From: Myxacorys chilensis ATA2-1-KO14
Lineage (GTDB): Bacteria; Cyanobacteriota; Cyanobacteriia; Leptolyngbyales; Leptolyngbyaceae
Assembly: GCA_019359275.1 (NCBI GenBank)
Contig: JAHHHP010000011.1
Location: forward strand, 33,772 to 97,771
Reading direction: 5' to 3'
DNA: 64,000 bases
Under the pieces are notes generated by a model that saw nothing but the letters and a program-made list of their open reading frames with translations, had not been told where the DNA came from and ran no database searches. Positions 1 to 9,378 of this stretch are shown here, one piece after another. The position numbers were made by a program, and so were the translations under genes. Each line of letters opens with the position of its first letter. Position 1 is the first letter of the stretch.

Positions 1-425
1 TGAACCGTCCAACGCCCGATGCCCTTGACGTGTGTTAGCGTTTGAATAATCGTTTCGTCATCTAATAATTCTAATTCTGCGATCTCTGGAACATTTACTA
101 TCTTTTGCGCTAAATCTCTTAGGTAAGAAATTTTTTGTCGTGAAAGTCCAACCCCTCGTAGCGTTTCATCTGATGTTTCTAAAAGTGCTTCGGGCGAGAA
201 AGTCTGATTTGCATAAAGCTGTAAAAAGCGAACGTGAATTGCTGTTGCTGATGCGGTGGAAAGCTGTTGATAAATAATTGACCTTGACAGCGAATAGAAC
301 AGATCACCCGTATGTTGAGCCTGATCCAACGTGCAAGCTCCAACCCGATCGATCACTCGCCCCAAAATCGGATCAGACGCTCGTAGAGTTTTGAGTGCGA
401 TCGCATAATCCATCGCATAGTCCAT
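1..425 (-). CDS. DNA-3-methyladenine glycosylase, HhH-GPD family (3' part cut by window edge)
   Basis: Reading the minus strand from the ATG at 425 gives an open frame that leaves the window at base 1. It starts MDYAMDYAIALKTLRASDP and shows the AlkA-like helical pattern, including SRSIIYQQLS, LRGVGLSRQKISYLRDLA and VKGIGRWTV, which is the helix-hairpin-helix of HhH-GPD glycosylases. The family removes alkylated purines in base excision repair. The catalytic Asp downstream of the hairpin lies outside the window. Its start is 2 bases beyond the stop of the phosphodiester glycosidase, so the two are probably cotranscribed. A second in-frame ATG at 413 repeats MDYA. About 141 codons are present. 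Confidence 0.85.
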   Translation of the reverse strand, partial: MDYAMDYAIALKTLRASDPILGRVIDRVGACTLDQAQHTGDLFYSLSRSIIYQQLSTASATAIHVRFLQLYANQTFSPEALLETSDETLRGVGLSRQKISYLRDLAQKIVNVPEIAELELLDDETIIQTLTHVKGIGRWTV

Positions 426-427
426 CG

Positions 428-1321
428 TTATTTTTTCACCATCAGCACTGATTTTACAGGTCGTTGAATCGGCTTTCCATTCTCATTGAGTTTGCCATAA
501 ACTAGGCGTCCTTGGTAGAGCATTGCAGACGAACTCCCCCCGTCTAAATTCATCGCTTGCTGAACGCCTAACCCCTTCATAAATCCTGCTAGTTGCGACA
601 GAGAAAGTCCTGATGCAGTAGGCATTTCCGGTTTTTGGGCAACCATCACCAAAACCACCGCTCCGTCTTTAGTAATCCCCACTGCGCTTCTAGCATTGGG
701 TTGATTCATCCCGATCGCATCTCGTCCGGTTGCTGCATCGACAAAGCCTTCTTCTGAAGCGGTCAGCGTTGGTAGGAGCCGCGGTCCGCCCCCCACTGCA
801 TCCACCAACTGACAATCGGACGGAATAGCATCTTGATGGGCCGCAATGGCGTATTGCACCCTCTGCCCACACTGATAGCGTCGAAATTCGGTGCGATTAA
901 AAATTTGATTTAAGTAAGGCTGCATCTTTGGATTTTGCGTTAGTCGCTCATTTTCATGAGGATCAGCCACCTGCTGACCGTCTATCGTGATGTAAGCCGT
1001 TGACTTCTGATTGACCGGATCGAAAAAGCCAGCATTCAGTACCGCGATCGCATCCTCACGATCTGCGAATTGAGCCAAAGAATTTGTGCGTTTCGAGATG
1101 CCAACCTGTACAGGATACCGCGTAGCATCTAGAGTCAACGTGTAAACCTCACTTTGCGGCAGTTGATAAACTTGATAGTGCAAAGAGTTTGTAGGCAAGG
1201 CTTTTGGGGATGCGATCGTCGCTCTAGATGGGACTGGAATCGAGGGTAGCGTGTGACTAATCCACACAATTAGTCCGCTACACCCAAGTATCCCAACTCC
1301 AATCTGCCAGATCTTTCTCAC
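428..1321 (-). CDS. phosphodiester glycosidase family protein (NAGPA/DUF2233 domain)
   Basis: The 297-residue protein has an N-terminal hydrophobic segment (about residues 5-24, IWQIGVGILGCSGLIVWIS), probably a signal anchor, followed by a NAGPA domain. Family landmarks are AVLNAGFFDP near residue 95, VDAVGGGPRLL near 175, and the C-terminal MNLDGGSSSAMLYQGRLV. This family includes the enzyme that uncovers mannose-6-phosphate and bacterial relatives thought to cleave sugar phosphodiesters. It likely acts at the cell envelope. Whether it belongs functionally to the nearby polysaccharide genes is unknown; it faces away from the plus-strand export operon. Confidence 0.85.
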   Translation of the reverse strand: MRKIWQIGVGILGCSGLIVWISHTLPSIPVPSRATIASPKALPTNSLHYQVYQLPQSEVYTLTLDATRYPVQVGISKRTNSLAQFADREDAIAVLNAGFFDPVNQKSTAYITIDGQQVADPHENERLTQNPKMQPYLNQIFNRTEFRRYQCGQRVQYAIAAHQDAIPSDCQLVDAVGGGPRLLPTLTASEEGFVDAATGRDAIGMNQPNARSAVGITKDGAVVLVMVAQKPEMPTASGLSLSQLAGFMKGLGVQQAMNLDGGSSSAMLYQGRLVYGKLNENGKPIQRPVKSVLMVKK

Positions 1322-1350
1322 GGTGTTTTCCCCAATTCATCCATCTAAAT

Positions 1351-1380
1351 TTGACAGACTAAAATCTGACGGATTAATAA
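1351..1380 (+). promoter_or_regulatory. candidate sigma70-type promoter, TTGACA-N18-TAATAA
   Basis: A consensus -35 TTGACA lies at 1351-1356, and TAATAA follows at 1375-1380 after 18 bases. If used, it would give the export operon a leader of nearly 500 bases. It is based on sequence pattern only. Confidence 0.35.
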
Positions 1381-1750
1381 AGTGTTTTCTAAACAGAGTG
1401 TTCTCTAAAACCGTACCATTTTGGTGAAGGGCTAGAAATGACTCGGTCGAATCGTCGCCACTTTCAATGTGTTAAATTTTACAAAACGATCGAGACAAAT
1501 TAGTACAGTAATTGTAGAAAAAAGCAGTTCAGTACTCCATCAGTGTTGCCTACCCGCGATCGCTGTCTCTTGATTCGGCTTGAACAATCGAGAGAATAAA
1601 CATTTTTCGGAATCCTCGGAAAATTCTAGAATTCGTCTTCAATTCTTGATTCACCTGAAATTCAATCCCTTAAATCGTTTCAGAACAAGGCGAATCTATT
1701 TAGAGACAGATCCCCTCCGTATTATTTGTCAAACCCCTTGGAAATTGTCC

Positions 1751-1777
1751 TGATACATCAGTAGAAACCGTGTATCA
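1751..1777. promoter_or_regulatory. operator-like inverted repeat TGATACA-N13-TGTATCA
   Basis: Perfect 7-base arms lie at 1751-1757 and 1771-1777, with 20 bases centre to centre (about two helical turns), about 95 bases before the SLBB gene. An ATCAGTAGA direct repeat overlaps it. Spacing fits a dimeric regulator; no regulator is identified. Confidence 0.35.
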
Positions 1778-1872
1778 GTAGACGAGTCACTGTATTGTGA
1801 GCGAATTATTACTGACTTACGGATACAGCCCCTTGCAGCCCGGTGTAGCACGTCTCACCCCCCTCAGAGCTT

Positions 1873-4161
1873 ATGAAGTTAAAGTTAACACCCACCAACA
1901 TCTCACTCCTCGCCATCAGCGCGTTTGGGGCGCTCGTCGCCCAAGAGCTAATTCGCACTGAAGCTCAAACCCCAACTCCAACAGGAGACAAATTTAAGCG
2001 TAAACAATCGAATCTAGCTGCCCGCGCTGCTGCTAATCCAGCCGCGTTAGCTCAGCCAGAATTAGGGGGGCAAGAATCTCTGTCATCGGCAGTGAGAAGC
2101 ACTCCTCCTCAGCCGCGATCAGTATCCGTGCCAAAAACGCCTGACTTAAAAGCATCTGATCTAGCGATCGCTGAACTGCCCCCGCCGCCCCCGTCACTCA
2201 AAGCCAGTCTGCCTGCGCCGCCACGGGTAAAAGATACCCCCATTCGGATCAAATCAGTCGGGGTTGATCAACTACCGATCGACTCGATTGTGGCAGCGTC
2301 GCTGAGTTCTGGTATGCCATCTAAATCGAATTTTGCGGCAGCAGAACAGCAATCTAAAACTAAAGTTCAATCTAAAGAAATTCAATCTAAAGAAACTGAA
2401 GCAGAGGCATCAGAAGCGGCATTCACTCCTGCATCGTCAAAGAATGATCTGGAGGGACATCGTGCTCAACCCGCCATTCAAGCTCTTATGCAGCGAGGGA
2501 TTGTCCAAACCGGATCTGACGGCAACTTTCGCCCAGACGCCTCAGTTTCGGATCAGCAGTTTAGCAGCATGATGCAAAAGGCATCTAGCAAAGCCGCGAT
2601 CCCCATTGGCCAGATCCAGCGTCCGAAGGACATCGTGACGCAAGCCGATGCCGCAACCTTCGTCTACCGTCAACTTCAAAAAGCTGAGGCGTCTAAATCA
2701 ATATCCGCTGCGCCTGTCGCGGCTCAAACTAGCACTGCTCCACTACCCCAATTGGCCAGTGCGGATCTGTCAGGACTCAACGCAACGCCAGCGTTCAGTC
2801 AGAGCATACCCAGTGTTTCACCTAGCCCAGCGGCTCCTGAAAGTCGTGCCCTGCCTCCAGCCAAAACCCCGACCGAAGCTCCTCGCTCTCAAGTCGTGAG
2901 GGTTGCAGCGGCGGCGAATGTAGATGCCTACACGTTAGGAGCAGGCGATCGCATCAAGGTAGACGTGTTCAACGTCGGTGAGTACAGCAAAGAGTATCAA
3001 GTTTTGGTTAACGGCACGCTGAACCTCTATCGGGTCGGCAACTTGTCGGTCACTGGCATGACCCTGAAGCAGGCAGAACGCGCGATCGCAGCCAAGTACG
3101 CCCGCGTGCTGAAACGTCCGATGATCGATGTTAGTCTAGCGGCGGCTCGACCGTTAAACGTCGCGATCGCTGGAGAGGTCGGGCGTCCGGGTTCTTACGC
3201 CCTCGACTTAAAAGATGGCAAATTTCCAACGGTCACCAAACTCATTCAAGAAGCGGGCGGCATGACCCGATCCGCCAATCCTCGCCAAGTGATTGTTCGG
3301 CGTCCTCAACTTGGTGGTGTCGATCGCGAGATCGCGGTGGATCTGTGGGAATTGTTCCAGACGGGTAACATCCGTCAAGACCTAACATTGCTTGACGGCG
3401 ACACGATCTTTATTCCAACCTCTAACGGCGTCAACTTAGCAGAATCTGCCCAGTTTGCTGCCGCTAACTTTGCCACAGATTCCGCTAAACCGATTAACAT
3501 TGCAGTGGTTGGAGAAGTGAACCGTCCAGGACCTTATGCCCTAGAGGTGAAGGCCGGACTGCCGACGATCACGCAGGCGCTGCAAACCGCTGGCGGCATC
3601 AATCAGATGGCAAACGTTCGGAAGATCGAGGTGCGCCGACCCACCCGGGCTGGCACCAATCAAACCATCCCCATTGACCTCTGGAAACTGCTGAAAGAAG
3701 GCGATTTAAGTCAAGATCTGGTGCTACAGCAAGGCGATACGATCGCGATTCCAACCGCCACTGCCCTTGACCCCACCGAAGCGTCAAAACTGGGAGCCGC
3801 CAGCTTCTCTCCTGGTACGATGAACGTGAACATTGTCGGTGAAGTCACGCGACCCGGAACCGTTCAAGTGGCAGCCAATACACCACTTAACCAAGCGATT
3901 CTAGCGGCGGGTGGATTTAACAAAGATGCGAAAAAGAAATCGGTTGAGTTAATTCGCCTAAATCCCAATGGAACGGTGGCGCGTCGAGAAATCACGATCG
4001 ATTTGGCACGCGGCATCGACGAGAACGGCAACCCAGTTCTACAGAATGGTGATGTCGTAGTGGTCGAAAAATCTGGCGCGGCTAAGTTCTCACAAACCCT
4101 AGAAACGGTGTTAGGACCGGTTGGTCGCGTTCTACCGTTCCGATTCCTGTTCGGATTGTAA
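1873..4161 (+). CDS. polysaccharide export outer-membrane protein (Poly_export plus three SLBB domains, SLH-like segment)
   Basis: The 762-residue protein begins with a signal-peptide-like segment (LLAISAFGALVAQELI). A Pro/Ala-rich linker and an S-layer-homology-like stretch at about 195-270 (AIQALMQRGIVQTG, GNFRPDASVSDQQF) follow. From about 353 a Wza-type Poly_export domain begins at YTLGAGDRIKVDVFNVGEY. Three SLBB repeats start near 430 (AIAGEVGRPGSYALDL), 540 (AVVGEVNRPGPYALEV) and 650 (NIVGEVTRPGTVQV). Known Wza proteins form the outer-membrane channel for capsule or EPS. It is much longer than E. coli Wza (about 380), through the N-terminal extension and extra SLBB domains, as often seen in cyanobacteria. 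It is followed 120 bases later by the co-polymerase. Confidence 0.9.
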   Translation: MKLKLTPTNISLLAISAFGALVAQELIRTEAQTPTPTGDKFKRKQSNLAARAAANPAALAQPELGGQESLSSAVRSTPPQPRSVSVPKTPDLKASDLAIAELPPPPPSLKASLPAPPRVKDTPIRIKSVGVDQLPIDSIVAASLSSGMPSKSNFAAAEQQSKTKVQSKEIQSKETEAEASEAAFTPASSKNDLEGHRAQPAIQALMQRGIVQTGSDGNFRPDASVSDQQFSSMMQKASSKAAIPIGQIQRPKDIVTQADAATFVYRQLQKAEASKSISAAPVAAQTSTAPLPQLASADLSGLNATPAFSQSIPSVSPSPAAPESRALPPAKTPTEAPRSQVVRVAAAANVDAYTLGAGDRIKVDVFNVGEYSKEYQVLVNGTLNLYRVGNLSVTGMTLKQAERAIAAKYARVLKRPMIDVSLAAARPLNVAIAGEVGRPGSYALDLKDGKFPTVTKLIQEAGGMTRSANPRQVIVRRPQLGGVDREIAVDLWELFQTGNIRQDLTLLDGDTIFIPTSNGVNLAESAQFAAANFATDSAKPINIAVVGEVNRPGPYALEVKAGLPTITQALQTAGGINQMANVRKIEVRRPTRAGTNQTIPIDLWKLLKEGDLSQDLVLQQGDTIAIPTATALDPTEASKLGAASFSPGTMNVNIVGEVTRPGTVQVAANTPLNQAILAAGGFNKDAKKKSVELIRLNPNGTVARREITIDLARGIDENGNPVLQNGDVVVVEKSGAAKFSQTLETVLGPVGRVLPFRFLFGL

Positions 4162-4196
4162 TTTCTTCACTCATAATTTCTCCGTCTGATCTCATG

Positions 4197-4278
4197 TTTC
4201 TTCCATCATTAGCTTGAGTATTCAGATTCAGATTCCTTCACCTGTTTCAACGTTTTCTCCATCATTGGCTTAGGTATT
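4197..4278 (+). repeat. imperfect 26-bp direct repeat before the co-polymerase start
   Basis: Copies lie at 4197-4222 and 4253-4278, with cores CCATCATTAGCTTGAGTATT and CCATCATTGGCTTAGGTATT. The second copy ends 3 bases before the ATG at 4282 and supplies a TAGG that could act as a weak ribosome-binding site. Confidence 0.6.
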
Positions 4279-4281
4279 TCG

Positions 4282-6468
4282 ATGAATAATCAGTCGAATT
4301 CAGGGAATTCAACTCAAACAATAGTCGAGCGCAATGGTAAATCGCTATCAGCGCTAGATTATGCAATTCACTCCAACTCCAATCTAGGTGAGAGCGAAGA
4401 AAGCTGGCAGTCTCCACGGCTCTTCGAGATATTACGTCGCCGAGCTGTTCTCATGACAGGCACAGCCGTTACAGTTACGCTGTTAACAGGTGTTGTCACG
4501 TTTAACCAAAGCGATAAATATGAAGGAACATTTCAAATTCTGGTTGAACCCGTAACAGCGGAAAGCCAGCAGGGCTTAGACCCCTTATCCACACAGCCAA
4601 AATCCTCTTCTCAATCTGGCGGCTTGGACTATGAAACACAAATTCAAGTTTTAAGCAGCCCGAAGACGATGGAGCCGATCCTCCAGCAAATTCAAAAGCG
4701 TTACCCTGACGTCAGTTACGGTTCGCTGATCACCCAGCTTGAGATTTCTCGACCGGAAGACACAAAACTGATTGCTGTTAAATATACCGATGCTAATCCT
4801 GATCGAGCGAAGTTTGTTCTCGATCAACTCGCGGCAGGCTATTTAAGGTATAGCCAACAAGAACGACAGGCTAATCTTCGTCAGGGGATTACTTTTGTCG
4901 ATGATCAAGTCAAGGGGACACGCCAACGGGTCGATACCTTGCAACGCCAGATTCAGACCTTTCGGCAGCGCAATAACCTAATTGGCACAGAGGCGCTGGC
5001 GAGTCAGGTCGCAAGTCAAGTTCAAGGACTAGAGCAGCAGCGCCTAGAAGCGCAAAAGCAAATTGCTGAAACTCAGAAGCAGTATGACAATCTGCAAGGT
5101 CAATCAGGAGCGGTGGCGGCTCTTGCGGCCGATCCGGCTTATCAGAAAGTCCTTGAGCGATTGCGGGAGATTGACAGTAAAATCGCTACGGAGTCTACTC
5201 GATTTCAGGCAGGTGAACCCGAGATCGCGGTATTACAAGAGCAGCGAGCGAGTTTAATTCCCTTGCTGCGTCAAGAAGCGCGGCGCGTGTTGGGAGATAA
5301 AATGGCATCGGTCGGGAGTGATCTCTCGGTTTTGGAAACGCGGCAAAGAGTGCTAGGGGATGCTCAACAGTACTGGGCGCAGGAAGTTCAACGATTGCCT
5401 GTCGTCTCCCGAATTTATAGTGACTTAGAGCGTGAACTCAATGTTGCGACCGATAGCTTGGGACGTTTTCTAGCCACACGAGAGAATCTTCAAGTTCAGG
5501 CGGCTCAGAAAGAGGTGCCTTGGCAGTTGATTGCGCCTCCGGCCGTGCCTCAAGATCCAAAAGATTCTAAGCAGCGAAACTTAGTGTTGGGCGCGATCGC
5601 GGGACTACTGTTGGGCATTGGTGCGGCGACGATCGCAGAACGAATGGATGACACGATTCGCACGAGCGAAGAACTGCGAAAGCAAGTCAAGCTACCGATA
5701 TTAGGAAGCATTCCGGTTTATGCAGCTCTGCAGCGACCGCAACTTTTGCAGCGAACAGGAATTGCTCGCAGGTTCAACCTTCAGTCTGATACGTTCCGCT
5801 ATTCCGGGTTTTCAGAATCGTTCCGATCGCTGTATTCCACACTCCGACTGCTCAAGGCAGACCAACCGATTCGCTCGATTGTCATTAGTTCTCCCTTCGC
5901 TGGCGATGGGAAATCAACGGTGGCTACCTATTTAGCGCAAGCAGCGGCAGCAATGGGTCAACGGGTCCTGTTAGTCGATGCTGATTTGCGACATCCTCAA
6001 ATCAGCGGCTTTCTAGACCTCTCAAATGATCGAGGACTAGCGGAGGTATTGTCTTCAAATCTCAACCCTCAACAGGCAATTCAGCGTGTCTTTAATCTAA
6101 CGCCTTCGGGAATGTCGAGTGCGGCTCCATCGGTTCTCTCAGACGACGAAAATTTATATGTTCTCACCTCTGGTCAAGTGCCAGATAATCCAACTCGGCT
6201 ATTGTCTTCGCAAAAAATGAAGCGATTGAGCGAATATTTTCACGCCATGTTTGATTTGGTGATTTATGATGCGCCGCCCTTGCTCAACCTTGCTGATAGC
6301 AACCTGCTGACATCTTACACAGACGGGATGGTTTTGGTAGCGGGTTTAGGTAAAACGAGCCGGTCTGAGTTAATGCAGTGTCTCGAACGATTACGCACTG
6401 CTCGAACGTCCGTGTTAGGGATTGTTGCTAATCGCGATGTGTCGAATTTAGCTGATGTTGATTATTAG
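4282..6468 (+). CDS. polysaccharide co-polymerase / BY-kinase-like protein (Wzc/GumC type)
   Basis: This is a 728-residue inner-membrane protein with a Wzz-type chain-length domain. TM1 is near 50-72 (VLMTGTAVTVTLLTGVVTF), a periplasmic coiled coil covers about 205-285, and TM2 is near 433-455 (LVLGAIAGLLLGIGAATIA). A cytoplasmic BY-kinase ATPase follows: Walker A SSPFAGDGKSTVA near 537-549, Walker A' LLVDADLRHPQ near 565, Walker B LVIYDAPPLL near 660. Such proteins control polymer length and partner with OPX proteins such as the gene just upstream. The Tyr-rich C-terminal tail of proteobacterial Wzc is missing; only the final residue is Tyr. Transcription ends at a strong hairpin 63 bases downstream. 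Confidence 0.9.
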   Translation: MNNQSNSGNSTQTIVERNGKSLSALDYAIHSNSNLGESEESWQSPRLFEILRRRAVLMTGTAVTVTLLTGVVTFNQSDKYEGTFQILVEPVTAESQQGLDPLSTQPKSSSQSGGLDYETQIQVLSSPKTMEPILQQIQKRYPDVSYGSLITQLEISRPEDTKLIAVKYTDANPDRAKFVLDQLAAGYLRYSQQERQANLRQGITFVDDQVKGTRQRVDTLQRQIQTFRQRNNLIGTEALASQVASQVQGLEQQRLEAQKQIAETQKQYDNLQGQSGAVAALAADPAYQKVLERLREIDSKIATESTRFQAGEPEIAVLQEQRASLIPLLRQEARRVLGDKMASVGSDLSVLETRQRVLGDAQQYWAQEVQRLPVVSRIYSDLERELNVATDSLGRFLATRENLQVQAAQKEVPWQLIAPPAVPQDPKDSKQRNLVLGAIAGLLLGIGAATIAERMDDTIRTSEELRKQVKLPILGSIPVYAALQRPQLLQRTGIARRFNLQSDTFRYSGFSESFRSLYSTLRLLKADQPIRSIVISSPFAGDGKSTVATYLAQAAAAMGQRVLLVDADLRHPQISGFLDLSNDRGLAEVLSSNLNPQQAIQRVFNLTPSGMSSAAPSVLSDDENLYVLTSGQVPDNPTRLLSSQKMKRLSEYFHAMFDLVIYDAPPLLNLADSNLLTSYTDGMVLVAGLGKTSRSELMQCLERLRTARTSVLGIVANRDVSNLADVDY

Positions 6469-6530
6469 CGAAGGAAATGCTTTGTTGAAAGACCATTAGA
6501 CTTCTTACAAACGTCTTCCGTCCTCAGCCT

Positions 6531-6562
6531 AAATCCCTCTTCCAAACGTGGAAGAGGGATTT
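6531..6562 (+). terminator. intrinsic terminator of the SLBB/co-polymerase operon
   Basis: A perfect 13-bp stem pairs AAATCCCTCTTCC (6531-6543) with GGAAGAGGGATTT (6550-6562) across a 6-base loop, followed by TCTAATTT. It lies 63 bases past the co-polymerase stop. Confidence 0.8.
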
Positions 6563-6895
6563 CTAATTTAGCTCCTCACCTCCCAAATTTAGGAGCAGGG
6601 ATTGAGAGAGGTTTGCGACTTACGGCATGAGAATGGCAAGCCCGAATTCAGGCAAAAATCCTATTGTTGAAAGCGTGTTATTGTCATTGAATCTTTTGAA
6701 CAACAAATCTTGTAATCCGAGAGGTTGTTCAAGCAAGATAACCTCGCTTATTTCAGTAAATTTCGGTGGAAAGACGGTCGGTGAATTTACGGCTTTTGAC
6801 TTTTAACTACTGAGGTTTTAGAAATCTATTCGTAAGTCTATCTGTTCTGCTGTGTAGATGGATAATGTTGTGGGCTTTTAATCAGCTTTGATGCC

Positions 6896-6945
6896 GTGTC
6901 CTAAAGACACGATCGCATCGCGTCTTTACAAGAGCGATGCGATCG
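6896..6945. repeat. double stem-loop built on a HIP1 core
   Basis: A 12-bp perfect stem pairs CGATCGCATCGC (6910-6921) with GCGATGCGATCG (6934-6945). A smaller GTGTC/GACAC stem (6896-6900, 6906-6910) abuts it. There is no clear U-tract. It may be a repeat element or a weak terminator. Confidence 0.5.
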
Positions 6946-7081
6946 TTCATGTAATAGGTCTACAGCACTATCTGTAGATGAATAGGTAGCGCTATTCAGG
7001 AAAGACTAGAGAAAGAAATTCCTATTTGTGTTGCAGCAGTTTGTACGTGTCGCACGGGACGAGATACCAGTGCTGAATCAG

Positions 7082-7348
7082 TCATTTCAGCTCAGTCCCG
7101 CTGGTGTTGACTATGCAGCAGCATGACAACAATACTGCTATTCTAAAACCTGATTGACCATTAGCGCGATCGCAGACCTCTCCATCCTCGAAAATCAAAC
7201 GATCGCGCTTTTTTGCTCTATCCAATGCCGCAGCAATTTGATCCTCAAAACTTATGATCTTGCCGCAGCCCGCCGCATTAACTACACAACCGTTACTCAG
7301 TAACTTCCATTTCTCGATGGAATGTCTCTGCCTTCCTACGCAGCACAC
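7082..7348 (-). CDS. hypothetical small ORF (doubtful)
   Basis: An 88-codon frame begins 38 bases downstream of the dehydratase stop on the same strand. Its central part (SFEDQIAAALDRAKKRDRLI) looks like a soluble helix, while the ends are Cys-rich and unlike any family I recognise. It could be a small unknown protein, a decayed gene, or chance. No clear ribosome-binding site supports the start. Confidence 0.25.
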   Translation of the reverse strand: MCCVGRQRHSIEKWKLLSNGCVVNAAGCGKIISFEDQIAAALDRAKKRDRLIFEDGEVCDRANGQSGFRIAVLLSCCCIVNTSGTELK

Positions 7349-7386
7349 AGCCGATCATTGAGACTGCTATTCTGTGCGCGATCGAC

Positions 7387-9378
7387 TTAATTTCGAGTCG
7401 TTCCTTCGGTGCGCGAACTACTCACTATACCTGCTCGCTGCGGACTGTATTCTGGTACAACAAGCTGGAGCAGCGATCGCAGCTTATTCTGATTATTTTG
7501 ATACGCTGCGATAAACAGTTGATCTAACATCGGCTCCAGCGTTCTCCACGGAATCATTGCTTCTCTTGCCCCATAAATCTTGGGATGGCTGGTCGTCATT
7601 GCATCTGCGCCAATCAAAAGTTCTTCGTACAGCTTTTCGCCCGGTCGCAATCCTGTAATTTCAACGTCAATATCTTCCCCAGGCACTAAACCGCTCAACT
7701 CAATCATTTGAATCGCTAAGTCATAGATCTTGACGGGTTCTCCCATATCCAGCAAGAAGACCTCGCCGCTTTCACCCATTGCTCCAGCTTGAATCACTAA
7801 CCGGGATGCCTCTGGAATTGACATGAAATACCGGGTCATGGCAGGGTGAGTCAGCGTAATTGGCTTGCCTTGAGCAATCTGCTGACGGAAGCGCGGTACA
7901 ACCGAGCCGTTGCTGTTCAACACATTGCCAAAGCGCACCATTACAAACCGAGTGCGAGTACTGGACTCAGCAGCCAGCGCTTGCAGTACTAACTCAGCAG
8001 TTCGCTTAGTCGCGCCCATCACATTGGTCGGGCGCACTGCTTTATCGGTTGAGATCAGTACAAAGGTTTCGACGCGACATTTGTCAGCGGTGCGGGCGGT
8101 GACGAGCGTTCCGTGAACGTTGTTAAGAATGCCTTGAGCAGGGTTCGCTTCCACGAGTGGAACGTGCTTATATGCCGCTGCGTGGTAGACCGTTTGCACC
8201 TGATAGCGACTGAATGCCTCTTCTAATTGTTTCGCATCCGTCACCGATCCCAAATACGCTACACGCGGAATGTGAGGATAAGTTTCTGCCAACTCTGCAT
8301 CGATCGAATATAGTGCGAACTCATTGAGTTCAAACAGCACCAACAGCCGTGGCTCTTGTTGAGCAATTTGCCGACATAACTCCGAACCAATCGAGCCGCC
8401 TGCTCCGGTAACTAACACCGACTTATCGGTAATATTAACTCGCAACATGCTGGGGTCGGGCAGCACTTCTTCGCGCCCCAGCAAGTCAGAAATATCAACG
8501 TTGCGAATGTGACCGATGGGAACTTTGCCCGATAAAATCTCGCTGATAGTCGGAACCGTCTTCACCTGAACGGGTAATCCCTTCAGGGTTTGCAGCACCC
8601 GTCGCTTCTGTTGAGGACTAGCAGACGGAATAGCTAACAGCACCATAGAGGCTTGATATTGTCCGATGAGAGTTCTGAGCGAACTCGGCGCGTAGATCCG
8701 AATCTTCTCAATCCATCGACCTTGAATATCTGGGTTGTCATCCACAAACGCAATGACGTTGTAAGTCAATTCGCGATCGAGGGCTTGAGCAAGCTGCACC
8801 CCGGCGGATCCCGCTCCATAGATGACAATGCGTTCCATTTTTGGGGCAATGGCTGCGATCGGGGATTGAGCTTTTGGACGCGATCGCGGGGCTAACTCAG
8901 CTAACGTCAGGGCTTGTCGCATTGAAAACCGAAATCCGACGACAGCAATCCAAGTCACCAAAGCAGAGATGATCTGAACCGATCGGGGCAGTAAGGCAAT
9001 GCCAAGCAATGAGCCAGCCGCACTGAGGGCTGCCTCGCTGAGAATCACCGATCGTAGGGCAATCCAAAGAATTCCTGCCCCGGTGTATCGCAACAAAGGG
9101 CGATACATGCCTAGAAAATAAAAAATACAGAATTTAATGGGAATGACGAGAATAATAATTTCTCTGTAGTGAACGATTTGATCAATCAGAGATGATTCGT
9201 CGAAGCGCAAACTGAGCGCAATAAACGTTGCAACCAAAAAGATAATTCCATCAATTGCAAAGAGAATGTATCGCCGCAATCGCTGGGGTAATCGAACTAA
9301 GACCTTAAAGAAACGGATAGATAAGTCAGTTCGAGATAGATAAGATAATGCAGAAGAAACCGAAAGTCGATCTCGCAT
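7387..9378 (-). CDS. membrane-bound nucleotide-sugar 4,6-dehydratase (WbpM/CapD type)
   Basis: The protein has an N-terminal block of about four membrane helices (YILFAIDGIIFLVATFIALS onward). A first Rossmann fold follows at about 181-300 (IVIYGAGSAGVQLAQAL), then the catalytic SDR domain from about 318 (VLVTGAGGSIGSELCRQI). The active site has the long-class Met replacing Tyr, VMGATKRTAE after ISTDKAVRPTN. In the family this inverts or dehydrates UDP-GlcNAc to the 4-keto-6-deoxy sugar that feeds QuiNAc/FucNAc synthesis. I chose the ATG at 9378 because GAGG sits 9 bases upstream; upstream in-frame starts at 9387 and 9399 lack this. WbpV- and WbpL-like genes lie 3-6 kb away on the same strand. 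Confidence 0.9.
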   Translation of the reverse strand: MRDRLSVSSALSYLSRTDLSIRFFKVLVRLPQRLRRYILFAIDGIIFLVATFIALSLRFDESSLIDQIVHYREIIILVIPIKFCIFYFLGMYRPLLRYTGAGILWIALRSVILSEAALSAAGSLLGIALLPRSVQIISALVTWIAVVGFRFSMRQALTLAELAPRSRPKAQSPIAAIAPKMERIVIYGAGSAGVQLAQALDRELTYNVIAFVDDNPDIQGRWIEKIRIYAPSSLRTLIGQYQASMVLLAIPSASPQQKRRVLQTLKGLPVQVKTVPTISEILSGKVPIGHIRNVDISDLLGREEVLPDPSMLRVNITDKSVLVTGAGGSIGSELCRQIAQQEPRLLVLFELNEFALYSIDAELAETYPHIPRVAYLGSVTDAKQLEEAFSRYQVQTVYHAAAYKHVPLVEANPAQGILNNVHGTLVTARTADKCRVETFVLISTDKAVRPTNVMGATKRTAELVLQALAAESSTRTRFVMVRFGNVLNSNGSVVPRFRQQIAQGKPITLTHPAMTRYFMSIPEASRLVIQAGAMGESGEVFLLDMGEPVKIYDLAIQMIELSGLVPGEDIDVEITGLRPGEKLYEELLIGADAMTTSHPKIYGAREAMIPWRTLEPMLDQLFIAAYQNNQNKLRSLLQLVVPEYSPQRAGIVSSSRTEGTTRN

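Larger units (their letters stand above)
1322..1872. other. 551-bp divergent intergenic region
   Basis: This is the shared upstream region of the phosphodiester glycosidase (minus) and the export operon (plus). It holds a candidate plus-strand promoter (1351-1380), an inverted repeat (1751-1777), a TACGGATA box at 1818-1825, and a GGAATCCTCGGAAAATTC stretch near 1609. No tRNA or convincing small ORF is seen. Confidence 0.6.
6469..7386. other. 918-bp region between co-polymerase and dehydratase
   Basis: It holds a strong terminator (6531-6562), a TTCAGTAAATTTCGGTGG motif (6752-6769), a HIP1-cored stem-loop (6896-6945), and one doubtful small ORF on the minus strand (7082-7348). Nothing else is supported. 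Confidence 0.6.
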
